Assembly: GCA_019348305.1 (NCBI GenBank) | Contig: JAHWJQ010000097.1 | Span: 1-7,487, forward strand | Source of the DNA: Actinomycetota bacterium | GTDB lineage: Bacteria; Actinomycetota; Acidimicrobiia; Acidimicrobiales; CADCTF01 | Length of the DNA stretch: 7,487 nucleotides | Reading direction: 5' to 3' | Shown: piece by piece, positions 1-5,923 of the stretch | How positions within the stretch are numbered: the stretch's first letter is position 1 | Layout of the letters: each line of letters starts with the position of its first letter | Made by a program: the position numbers and the translations under genes | The notes under the pieces: model-generated | What the model was told of the DNA's origin: nothing | Databases searched by the model: none | Seen by the model: the letters and a program-made list of their open reading frames with translations, nothing else

Positions 1-471
1 GAGCCCCTCGGTGACCTCCCCGCCATCGGCACCCGGGGCGCGAGCGTCTCGGCCACGACCGAGTTCGACGGGTGGGGCTACGTCCGCCTCCACGACGCCG
101 CCACCCTGGCCGAGATCGATACCTACGCCATCCCCGAGGCCCTCGACCCCGCCTATGCCACCGGCTTCGGCAACCTCACGGTGCACGAGGTCAAGACCGA
201 CCCACGGCGCAACAAGGACCTGGCCTACTTCTCGTGGTACTCGGCGGGCCTGCGAGTCGCGACCTTCGGTCGCAAGGGCATCGAGGAGGTCGGCCACTAC
301 ATCGCCGAGGGCGGCAGCGACTTCTGGGGCGTCTATCCCGTGTGCGCCGGCCAGTGCCTGCTCAACGAAAGAGACCAAGGCCGGGGCCGTCACAACGAAA
401 AGCGCCCGCTGATCCTGGCCAGCGACCGCGACGACGGCCTCTGGATCTTCCGCTACACCGGCAAGGAGTAG
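1..471 (+). CDS. LVIVD-repeat beta-propeller protein, C-terminal part (5' end outside window)
   Basis: The frame is open from base 1 to the TAG at 469-471, giving the last 156 residues of a larger protein; the start and any signal peptide lie outside. The visible part has the repeating style of LVIVD-repeat proteins, which are extracytoplasmic beta-propellers of unknown function: a blade with FDGWGYVRLHD (residues 22-32) and a TYAIPE segment, a second blade with VHEVKTDP (61-68) followed by LAYFSWYSAGLRV (74-86), then VGHYIAEGGSDFWGV (97-111) and a closing strand LILASDRDDGLWIFRYTG (137-154). The family assignment rests on these motifs from memory. A charged loop at about 112-136 between the last two strands carries two cysteines spaced C-x3-C (C115, C119) and is rich in Arg, Glu and Asn; it may be a lineage-specific insertion. 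A strong hairpin follows 20 bp after the stop, so this gene probably ends its transcript there. Confidence 0.72.
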   Translation, partial: EPLGDLPAIGTRGASVSATTEFDGWGYVRLHDAATLAEIDTYAIPEALDPAYATGFGNLTVHEVKTDPRRNKDLAYFSWYSAGLRVATFGRKGIEEVGHYIAEGGSDFWGVYPVCAGQCLLNERDQGRGRHNEKRPLILASDRDDGLWIFRYTGKE

Positions 472-491
472 CGGCCCGCTCTTCAGCGCAG

Positions 492-522
492 CTACCGAGG
501 CTCCCCGCGGGAGCCTCGGTAG
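492..522 (+). terminator. Perfect 14-bp-stem hairpin between LVIVD and TY-Chap genes, probable terminator
   Basis: The arms 492-505 and 509-522 are exact reverse complements (14 of 14 pairs, mostly G-C) around a 3-nt loop (506-508). The hairpin starts 20 bp after the upstream stop codon and ends 8 bp before the next ATG. No T-run follows on either strand, which is common for actinobacterial terminators but leaves termination unproven. The right arm includes the first two bases of the AGGG that could serve as the ribosome binding site of the next gene, so the same structure could also limit translation of any read-through message. Confidence 0.62.
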
Positions 523-530
523 GGTCTGGC
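521..530 (+). promoter_or_regulatory. Possible ribosome binding site of the TY-Chap gene, half buried in the hairpin
   Basis: AGGG at 521-524 lies 6 nt before the ATG at 531, a normal Shine-Dalgarno distance. A521 and G522 are the last two paired bases of the upstream hairpin. This is the only purine-rich match near that start; no alternative start with a better site is apparent. Confidence 0.35.
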
Positions 531-1397
531 ATGACCGAGCGCACCAGCGACGAGGCCACGGCCGCCCGGCGCGCCTTCATCACCAGCCAGGTGTCGGCAC
601 TCGGGCCCCTCGATTTCCTGCTGGTCGGCATCCCCGAGCCGCCGTTCGACGCGGTGCAGGTGCGGCGGGAAGAGGACGGGTCTCTGGCCGTGGAGGTGAG
701 CGGGCGCCCCGAGCCCGCGCCGTTCTCCGCCGACCAGGAGTCGGCTCTGGGCGCACTTGGGTTCGTCCAGGGAAAGGAATCCTGGGAACTGCCCGATGCG
801 CTGGCCGACCCGCCCGCCGCGGTCGCCCTCGTGGAGGGGGTGCTGAGCGACGTGTTGTCGGTGGAGGACGTGGTCCCGCTCGATGTGCGCCACGGCAGCC
901 ACCGGGCCGAGCGGGAAGCACTCAACAAGGTGGCCGCCATGCGCCGCTGCATCGAGCCCGTCCTCGAAGCCATCGCCGGCGGCCCCGCCCCCCAGGACGG
1001 CGACGGCGACTACATGCTCGAGCTCGGCCACGTCCGGGTGTTCGTCGCCCCCCGCGCGCTGCCCGGTCGGCCGGCGATCATCCGGGTGTTCGCCATCACC
1101 AACGCCGGCGTGAACCTCACCGCCGAGCTCGGCCTCTTCCTGGCCCGCCTCAACTTCAGCCTGATGTTCGGGCGGTTCTCCATCGACACCGACCACCAGG
1201 CCGTGTGGTTCGACGAGACCCTCCTCGGCGACCACGTCACCGACGAGGAGCTCCGCTTCACGGTGGAGATGGTGGCCAGCACGGCCAACGAATGGGACCA
1301 GAAGATCGCCCAGACCTTCGGCGGGCGGACCCGCGAGCCGGCGCCAGCCCCGGCCGCCACCCCGTCCAACAAGCCAGGGGAGGGCGGCTACCTCTAG
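531..1397 (+). CDS. TY-Chap / YbjN-type peptide-binding chaperone-like protein
   Basis: Codes for 288 residues from the ATG at 531 to the TAG at 1395-1397. The frame is open far upstream, but that stretch overlaps the previous gene out of frame and reads as Arg/Pro-rich shadow, so 531 is the sensible start. Two domains are visible. The N-terminal half (about 20-120) has an alpha/beta pattern with LGALGFVQGKESWELPDAL (73-91), typical of the small domain in front of many actinobacterial TY-Chap proteins. The C-terminal half (about 128-265) is the TY-Chap/YbjN/CesT-like fold: a helix, YMLELGHVRVFVAP (161-174), IIRVFAITNAGVNLTAELGLFLARLN (with key residues N191, L196 and N208), FSIDTDHQAVWFDETLLGD (216-234) and a closing helix with VASTANEWDQ. 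The tail (267-288) is Ala/Pro-rich and probably disordered. No signal peptide or membrane segment, so cytoplasmic. Such domains are proposed to bind peptides or partner proteins, by analogy with type III secretion chaperones; the partner here is unknown and no secretion gene is nearby. Confidence 0.72.
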   Translation: MTERTSDEATAARRAFITSQVSALGPLDFLLVGIPEPPFDAVQVRREEDGSLAVEVSGRPEPAPFSADQESALGALGFVQGKESWELPDALADPPAAVALVEGVLSDVLSVEDVVPLDVRHGSHRAEREALNKVAAMRRCIEPVLEAIAGGPAPQDGDGDYMLELGHVRVFVAPRALPGRPAIIRVFAITNAGVNLTAELGLFLARLNFSLMFGRFSIDTDHQAVWFDETLLGDHVTDEELRFTVEMVASTANEWDQKIAQTFGGRTREPAPAPAATPSNKPGEGGYL

Positions 1398-1418
1398 CCA
1401 CCCCGGCTGGAGCGGGCG

Positions 1419-2822
1419 TCAGCCCTTCAGGGCAACCAGCTCGGCGAAGGAGCCGGCGATGCAGTCCCTGAGCAGGGCCGGGTCGTCGACGGCGGCGGCG
1501 TCGACGTTGATGCCCATGTCGAGCGAGCCGCGGTAGGAGAGCACCGTGGCGTTGAAGGCGGTGCCGCCGGTGGGGCCCATGGGGTGGGTGCCCAGCACCT
1601 CGGCGCCGGCCACGAAGAGGTCCCATGGTGCGCCCCGAAGGTTGGAGGTGGCGAAGTCGACCGTCTCCACCTGCTGGCGGGCCAGGTTGACCGCCATCGC
1701 CGTCGGCAGGGCGTTGAGGATCGCGGCGAAGGTGTCGGTCATCCCCACCGTGCGCTCACGCCGGGTGGCATCGAGGCGCTGGTGGGTCACCTCGAAGCGC
1801 TCGACCGGGTCGAGGATCCCGGCCGGCACCAGCGCCCGGGTGGGGGTGAAGGCGTTGCCGCCGGGCGAGCTGTCGACGCGGGTGCTCACCGGCATCGACA
1901 CCCGCAGCTCGTCCACCTCCACGCCCTTGGCGCGGTGATAGGCCGCCGCCCCACCGGCGACTCCGCACACGAAGCCGTCGTTGATCGAGCCCCCCAAGGC
2001 GTTGGACACTGCCTTCAGCTGCCCGAGGTCGACCGACAGGATCTCGAAGTGACGTCGCAAGGATCGCCGCCCCGCCCACAGGGGGGAGCGGGCCTGGTCG
2101 CTGACGGCCATCTGCCGCAGCACGGAGCGGAGGATCTCGGGGGCCTCGGCGGCCAGCGCCTGCAACCGCTCTGGCTGCAACAGGGCCTCCACCGTCGTGT
2201 TGGCCAGCCGCCAGCCGATCCCGAGCTGGCGTCGCAAACCGTGGGCGAGGGCCTCGGCCACGGCGGACCCCTCGGCCAGCCCTCCAGGTTCCGCGACGGG
2301 ACCCGGTTCGGGTGCCGGCGGGTCCGGGGCGTCGCGCTCGAGGTCGACGAACATCGCCGAAAGCCGCAAGCCACCCTCGCCGTCGCTGACGGTGTGGTGC
2401 ATCTTGGCCAGCAGGGCGGCTCGGCCCCCCGAGAGCCCCTCCACGATGGTGTAGCGCCACAGCGGCCGTGTCCCGTCGAAGGGATCCTGCAGCTCCACTG
2501 CGGCCAGGTCGAGCAACTGCCGCTCGGTGCCGGGGCTGGGTAGGCCGAGCCGGCGGACGTGGAAGTCGAGGTCGAAGGAGGGATCGTCGACCCATGCCGG
2601 CGGCGCCAGCCCAGCCGGGGCAGGGGTCACCTTCTGGCGGAGGCGGGGGAGACCGGCCACCGCTGCCGCCATGCGTCGCCGGAAGCCCTCGAACGACGGC
2701 GGCCGGTCGAGGAAGCTGATGCTGAGGAACGTCGAGCGCAGGCTCGGGTCCTTCTCGAGTTTCCACATGAGCGCCTCGGCGTCGGACATCCGCTGCTCGG
2801 AGCCCAACGCTCGCTCGGCCAT
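1419..2822 (-). CDS. WS/DGAT: wax ester synthase / acyl-CoA:diacylglycerol acyltransferase
   Basis: The 467-residue product has the usual length of the WS/DGAT family, which transfers acyl groups from acyl-CoA to long-chain alcohols (wax esters) or diacylglycerol (triacylglycerol) at the inner face of the membrane. Visible marks: an N-terminal MSDAEALMWKLEKDP (12-26), DPFDGTRPLWRYTIVEGL (113-130) with the family's PLW motif, the catalytic HHxxxDG (H142, H143, D147, G148), a Pro-rich linker near 165-182, an ND pair (N281-D282) matching the second conserved motif, and the C-terminal SNLRGAPW and GPTGGTAFNATVLSY segments. No key residue is missing. The ATG at 2822 was taken; a second ATG at codon 12 (2789) lies exactly where many homologues begin, and neither has an ideal ribosome site (a run of six G ends 13 nt before 2822). 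It is last in a same-strand run of four genes and 42 bp after the DsbA-fold gene. It converges with the TY-Chap gene, with 21 bp between stops. Confidence 0.92.
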   Translation of the reverse strand: MAERALGSEQRMSDAEALMWKLEKDPSLRSTFLSISFLDRPPSFEGFRRRMAAAVAGLPRLRQKVTPAPAGLAPPAWVDDPSFDLDFHVRRLGLPSPGTERQLLDLAAVELQDPFDGTRPLWRYTIVEGLSGGRAALLAKMHHTVSDGEGGLRLSAMFVDLERDAPDPPAPEPGPVAEPGGLAEGSAVAEALAHGLRRQLGIGWRLANTTVEALLQPERLQALAAEAPEILRSVLRQMAVSDQARSPLWAGRRSLRRHFEILSVDLGQLKAVSNALGGSINDGFVCGVAGGAAAYHRAKGVEVDELRVSMPVSTRVDSSPGGNAFTPTRALVPAGILDPVERFEVTHQRLDATRRERTVGMTDTFAAILNALPTAMAVNLARQQVETVDFATSNLRGAPWDLFVAGAEVLGTHPMGPTGGTAFNATVLSYRGSLDMGINVDAAAVDDPALLRDCIAGSFAELVALKG

Positions 2823-2864
2823 GCAACCGACAGTACCCCCCGCTCCCGGCGGGCTACCCCGCTC

Positions 2865-3467
2865 TCAGCGAGGGACCGACGTGTGCTTGAACTCGTTGAG
2901 CTCGGGCCAGCCCGCCATCAGCTCGATCAAACGCTCGATGGTGGCGCGGGCGACCGCCCCGTCGCCCTCGGGCCGGTTCATGAGGCGGACGAACACCGCC
3001 TGGCCGTCGCTGACGAAGGTCGGCACGCCCCACATCGACGATTCGGTGGCCGCCGTCTCGTGCTCCTTGCGGAAGGTCGCGAGCGGCCAGCCCGATTCGA
3101 TCTCGGAGAAGACGGCGCCGGCATCGACGCCCGCTTGGCTCAGCACGTCGCCCACCACCGCTTCGTCGAGGATGTCGCGCCCTTCGTCGTGGCGGGCCGA
3201 GAACAGCGCCTCGTGCACGTCGAGGAAGCGATCGGGGAAGCGGTCGCGAACGACGATGCCCGCTTGCATGGCGAGCAGCGCCGTGGCCTTGGTGGGGTCG
3301 TCCCACACGTCGGGCTCCCCCTCCGCCACGTGCACCTGGTTGAGGGAGAAGGGGACGAAGGTGACGTCCCAACCGGCTCCCGCCCGCAGACCCTCAACCA
3401 CGTGTTCGACTGCATTGCGGGCGAAGGGGCAGCGGTAGTCCCAGGACACGGCGAAGGCGGCGGTCAT
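2865..3467 (-). CDS. DsbA-family thioredoxin-fold protein with single-cysteine CPFA active site
   Basis: A 200-residue protein with no signal peptide, so probably cytoplasmic. It begins with a beta strand (AAFAVSWDYRCPFA, residues 3-16) placing C13 where DsbA, Rv2466c-like mycothiol nitroreductases and hydroxychromene-carboxylate isomerases keep their active site. The helical insert (about 55-140) contains RFPDRFLDVHEALFSARHDEG, typical of this branch, and SMWGVPTFV (144-152) supplies the cis-proline loop (V148-P149). The motif is C-P-F-A: the second cysteine of CxxC is replaced by Ala16, and C13 is the only cysteine in the whole protein, so an internal disulfide cannot form. A monothiol role, for example with mycothiol, or a GST-kappa/isomerase-like role is possible; the substrate is unknown. 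The start at 3467 is supported by GGAG (3476-3473) 5 nt upstream. It follows the PAP2 gene by 19 bp and is probably in the same transcript. Confidence 0.85.
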   Translation of the reverse strand: MTAAFAVSWDYRCPFARNAVEHVVEGLRAGAGWDVTFVPFSLNQVHVAEGEPDVWDDPTKATALLAMQAGIVVRDRFPDRFLDVHEALFSARHDEGRDILDEAVVGDVLSQAGVDAGAVFSEIESGWPLATFRKEHETAATESSMWGVPTFVSDGQAVFVRLMNRPEGDGAVARATIERLIELMAGWPELNEFKHTSVPR

Positions 3468-3486
3468 GGCAGCTCCAACGTCCTCT

Positions 3487-4089
3487 TCACCGGGCGGATT
3501 CCCCGCCCGGGGCGACCGGTGGGGGGGAGAGCGGGACCAGCTTGCGGCCGATGCGGCCCAGGACGGCGCCGAGGAGGATGCCGGCGACCACGTCGGAGGC
3601 GTGGTGGATCCGGACGTAGACCCGGCTCAAGGCGACGACGAGCGCCGCGCTGTAGTACAGCGGCCGGAGGGGGTCCTCGTCGGAGAGCAGGGCGGCGGCG
3701 GTGAAGGCCGAGGTGGCGTGCCCGCTCGGGAAGCTGCTGGTGCGAGGCGTGCGCAGTCGCAGCGGCCGCTCGAGCTCCCAGCCCGGCCGTCGGCGCCGGA
3801 AGAGCGACTTGATGCCGATGTTGACCAGCGCCGACTCGAGGCCCACCCCGACGCCCAGGCGGACCGCCGCCTTCCACTCCCGCTCCGAACGCAGCCCCCG
3901 CAGGCAGCCCAAGAACAGCCAGATGAGCCCGTGGTCGCCCAGGGCCGAGGCTCCGTAGAAGAGGCGGTCGAACACGGGCCGGCCCCGCAGGTGGTCGAAC
4001 CCCTTGTCGGCGGCGCGGTCGAACGCCCGAAGCCGCTGCGCGAGCGGTCGTGGCAGGCGGCGCTTGGTGACCACTGGGGCGGCCGCCAT
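3487..4089 (-). CDS. PAP2-family membrane phosphatase
   Basis: Starting at the ATG 4089-4087 the product has 200 residues. The frame is open farther upstream, but that part overlaps the nuclease gene out of frame and is low-complexity; the chosen ATG shares one base with the nuclease stop (TGATG) and has GGGGTGGGG just upstream, so translational coupling is likely. All three PAP2 phosphatase motifs are intact: KX6RP (K94, R101-P102), PSGH (121-124, with H124 as the acid) and SRX5HX3D (S155-R156, H162, D166; H162 the expected nucleophile). Hydrophobic stretches near 53-63, 74-93, 125-134, 146-159 and 167-180 fit a small multi-pass membrane protein. Family members dephosphorylate phosphatidate, undecaprenyl diphosphate or related lipids; the sequence alone does not tell which. 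With a WS/DGAT gene two positions downstream, making diacylglycerol from phosphatidate is an attractive but unproven role. An 8-bp inverted repeat (3490-3497/3503-3510) lies in its last codons. Confidence 0.9.
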   Translation of the reverse strand: MAAAPVVTKRRLPRPLAQRLRAFDRAADKGFDHLRGRPVFDRLFYGASALGDHGLIWLFLGCLRGLRSEREWKAAVRLGVGVGLESALVNIGIKSLFRRRRPGWELERPLRLRTPRTSSFPSGHATSAFTAAALLSDEDPLRPLYYSAALVVALSRVYVRIHHASDVVAGILLGAVLGRIGRKLVPLSPPPVAPGGESAR

Positions 4090-4901
4090 CACCCCACCCC
4101 GGCCACAGCAGCCTCGGCCACCGCCGGAAGCTCTCCTCCGAACACGGGGCAATGCTGCTTGTAGGCGCAGAAGTCGCACAACTTCGACACCTTGGGCCGG
4201 AAGTCCTCGGTGCGACAGGCCCGCTCGACCGCCGCCCAGACGGCCTGGGTGCGGTTGCGAAGGGCCCGCATGGCCTGCTCGCTGGGCACCACGCTGATGG
4301 CCACAGGCTCTGCCAGGTGCAGCAGCTGGATGCGAGCCGGACGCCGGCCCAGCACCTGCTCGCACAGCAGGGCGTAGAAGTGCACGCCGGCCATGCGGGA
4401 CAACTCGAAGTTGACCCCCGGCGAGCGGCCCGTCTTGTAGTCGGTGACCACCAGCTCGCCGTCGCCGTCGAGCTCGAGCCGGTCGATGATGCCCCGCAAG
4501 GTGAGGTTGCCCAGGCGGGCTTCGAGCTTGAGCTCGACTCCCACCACCCGCACCGCATCGGGGTCTTCGAGCTCGAAGTACCTGCCCACGAGGGCCCGCG
4601 CCTCGTCGAGGAACCCCTCGGCCTCGGGCTCGCTCAGGCCCAGGCCCGTGAACTGGTCGTCGGCGCGGAGCTCACCCCAGGCCTGGTCGAGCTTGGCCAG
4701 GGCGGCGGCCATGGTCCGCCGGCCGGGTGGCTCGTCCCAGAAGAGCAGCTGGAGGGCCCGGTGGACCAGCGTGCCCTTGGTGGCCCAGGGCGACGGGGGC
4801 TCGGGCAGCTTGTCGATGGCGGAGAAGCGGAAGGCCAGAGCGCAGTCCCTGAACGCTGAGACCTTCGACGGGCTGAGGGAAGTGGGCAGCGGCAGGCTCA
4901 T
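4089..4901 (-). CDS. RecB-family PD-(D/E)XK nuclease with predicted 4Fe-4S cluster
   Basis: The 270-residue product matches the stand-alone RecB-like nucleases of actinobacteria (Mycobacterium tuberculosis Rv2119 type, from memory). In order: SPSKVSAFRDCALAFRF (10-26) with C20; GTLVHRAL (43-50) with H47; E123 in a strand; GIIDRLELDGDGELVVTDYKTG (catalytic D140, D154, K156); and CDFCAYKQHC (242-251). C20 together with C242, C245 and C251 gives the split C...CX2CX5C set that holds a 4Fe-4S cluster in AddB- and Cas4-type nucleases. The expected partner activity is DNA end processing or repair; no helicase or Cas gene is present. The usual QhXXY motif after the DYK is degenerate: Y176 is present but the Gln position is G172. 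The ATG at 4901 begins right where homologues start; no clear ribosome site precedes it, so a leaderless message is possible. The stop overlaps the PAP2 start by one base. Confidence 0.88.
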   Translation of the reverse strand: MSLPLPTSLSPSKVSAFRDCALAFRFSAIDKLPEPPSPWATKGTLVHRALQLLFWDEPPGRRTMAAALAKLDQAWGELRADDQFTGLGLSEPEAEGFLDEARALVGRYFELEDPDAVRVVGVELKLEARLGNLTLRGIIDRLELDGDGELVVTDYKTGRSPGVNFELSRMAGVHFYALLCEQVLGRRPARIQLLHLAEPVAISVVPSEQAMRALRNRTQAVWAAVERACRTEDFRPKVSKLCDFCAYKQHCPVFGGELPAVAEAAVAGVG

Positions 4902-4903
4902 CG

Positions 4904-4940
4904 GCGATCACGATACGCCGCCGGTATGACACGGATGTGA
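4904..4940 (-). promoter_or_regulatory. Weak candidate promoter for the nuclease-PAP2-DsbA-WS/DGAT run
   Basis: On the minus strand, TATCGT (4915-4910) fits the loose actinobacterial -10 form TAnnnT, and would place a transcript start about 2 nt before the ATG at 4901, agreeing with the absence of a Shine-Dalgarno. The expected -35 region (about 4938-4933) shows no good match. A small palindrome, GTGA-T-TCAC (4937-4945), lies just upstream and could be an operator half, but may be chance. Confidence 0.2.
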
Positions 4941-4996
4941 TTCACGCCTTTTACGGCGGGTGGCGGTTTCCGGCGGTATGCAACTGCGTGCAGTCC

Positions 4997-5076
4997 GCAT
5001 CGTTTGGCGCCTTCTGGTCGCCAACCCTGGCCACACGATGCTGGATCACGACCAGAAGGACCCAGACGTCGGTTGG
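4997..5076. repeat. Cluster of interlocking inverted repeats in the hydrolase-nuclease gap
   Basis: The gap 4902-5076 holds no gene I can support. Its right half contains several exact inverted repeats: an 11-bp pair 5010-5020/5049-5059; a 7-bp pair 4997-5003/5035-5041; a 6-bp pair 5004-5009/5019-5024 nested inside the 7-bp pair; and a 6-bp pair 5021-5026/5071-5076. The 7-bp plus nested 6-bp pairs form one possible fold; the 11-bp pair uses overlapping bases and forms a competing fold. The cluster sits directly after the hydrolase stop (5077) and about 96 bp before the nuclease ATG, so it could be a terminator, an attenuator-like leader or a protein site. No U-run follows the 11-bp stem on the minus strand. 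The left half (4902-4996) shows only short palindromes, such as 4983-4994. Confidence 0.45.
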
Positions 5077-5916
5077 TCAGGGTGCCAGCACGAGCGTGCG
5101 GGCCAGGGCGGCGGCCACCGCCGCCGGGTCCTCCAGGGGCCCGAAGTGCCCCAAGCCCTCGAAGACCTCGATCCGGCCGTGGGGCAACCGGGCTGCCTGG
5201 TGGGCGGCCACGGCAGGGCCGAAGCTGTCCGAGAGGCCGCCGCAGGCAACGGTGACCGCACAGGTGATGTCGCCCAGGCGGTCCCAGGCGCCGTGGCTCA
5301 TGCCCGTCTCATAGGAGCGGGCCTCGTTCTCGCTGCGGCACTTGAGCCGGACGGTGCCGTCGGCCAGGTCCTCGAAGCCGTGGTCGACATAGGCCCGCAG
5401 CACCGAAGGGGCGAGGGCGGAAAGGGGCGGCTTGGCCGTGTAGTGCTCGTAGGCGGCCTGGCGCGACGGGAAGACCTGCCGGCGCCGGCGGGCGCCGGCG
5501 GCCAGTGCGTCACCCGGCGAAGCGGGGACCGTGGCCGGCTGTCCCGGGGCCACCACCGGCTCGTAGCAGTACAGCGACCTGAACGTCCCCGGGCACGCCA
5601 GCTCCGCCAACAGCAGGGCGGTGGCGCCGGCCGAGTGGCCGAAGCCGAACGGGCGGCCCAGGCCGGCGGCGTCGACCACCGCGAGCGCGTCGCGGGCGAA
5701 GCCGTGCCAGTCGAAGCCGTCAGCCGGCGCCGGCGTGTCGCCGTGTCCCCTCAGGTCGAAAGCGACGCAGCGGAACTGCCCCGACAGCTCCTCGGCCAGC
5801 GGGCACCACACGCGGCCGTGGAAGCCGGTGGCATGGGCCAGCAGCAGGGGCGGCCCGGTGCCGCCCAGCTCGTAGAAGGCCACCACCGTCCCGTCGGAAG
5901 CGACGGCCTCGGGCAT
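5077..5916 (-). CDS. Alpha/beta hydrolase
   Basis: Using the ATG at 5916, the product has 279 residues, a normal length for single-domain alpha/beta hydrolases. The frame continues farther upstream but there it overlaps the flavoprotein gene and loses family character. Marks seen: a strand-rich start (VAFYELGG, PPLLLAHATGFHG 22-34, containing the oxyanion-hole region), FDLRGHGDTPAP (53-64), the nucleophile elbow GFGHSAG (91-97, S95), a Cys/Tyr-rich YCYEPVV (116-122), a cap region with ARRRRQVFPSRQAAYEHY (142-159) and RAYVDHGFEDL (174-184), D230 as possible acid in GGLSDSF, and H257 in GLGHFGPLEDP. The triad S95-D230-H257 is complete. No signal peptide, so cytoplasmic. The substrate cannot be told: esterase, epoxide hydrolase-like and C-C bond hydrolases share this fold. 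It begins 7 bp after the flavoprotein stop, so the two are almost certainly co-transcribed. No strong ribosome site is seen, which suggests coupling to upstream translation. Confidence 0.85.
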   Translation of the reverse strand: MPEAVASDGTVVAFYELGGTGPPLLLAHATGFHGRVWCPLAEELSGQFRCVAFDLRGHGDTPAPADGFDWHGFARDALAVVDAAGLGRPFGFGHSAGATALLLAELACPGTFRSLYCYEPVVAPGQPATVPASPGDALAAGARRRRQVFPSRQAAYEHYTAKPPLSALAPSVLRAYVDHGFEDLADGTVRLKCRSENEARSYETGMSHGAWDRLGDITCAVTVACGGLSDSFGPAVAAHQAARLPHGRIEVFEGLGHFGPLEDPAAVAAALARTLVLAP

Positions 5917-5923
5917 CGCCCGG

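Noticed and set aside
1396..1425. Small inverted repeats (4-5 bp arms) at the convergent gene ends, considered as a bidirectional terminator
   Set aside because: Arms are too short, alternatives overlap one another, and no T-run is present on either strand.
1584..2543. 319-residue open frame on the + strand opposite WS/DGAT
   Set aside because: Low-complexity translation with many His, Gly and Gln; it is the shadow of the WS/DGAT reading frame, whose catalytic motifs are intact.
2839..2853. 5-bp GC inverted repeat between the DsbA-fold and WS/DGAT genes
   Set aside because: Short stem in GC-rich DNA, no T-run, and the genes look co-transcribed.
3490..3510. 8-bp inverted repeat in the last codons of the PAP2 gene, considered as a terminator
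   Set aside because: It lies before the stop codon, has no T-run, and is followed within 20 bp by the start of the next gene with a good GGAG site; could still affect expression but is not supported as a terminator.
2559..3704. 381-residue open frame on the + strand across three minus-strand genes
   Set aside because: It ends in an Arg/Gly-rich run, spans the boundaries of WS/DGAT, DsbA-fold and PAP2 genes, and shows no recognisable domain.
4937..5314. Possible small + strand gene starting in the 4902-5076 gap
   Set aside because: Most of it is antisense to the hydrolase gene, there is no ribosome binding site or family resemblance, and the first third has no coding-type third-position bias.
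5481..5500. Exact 10-bp tandem repeat within the hydrolase gene
   Set aside because: It encodes part of the Ala/Arg-rich cap helix (AAGARRRR); simple GC-rich codon repetition explains it.
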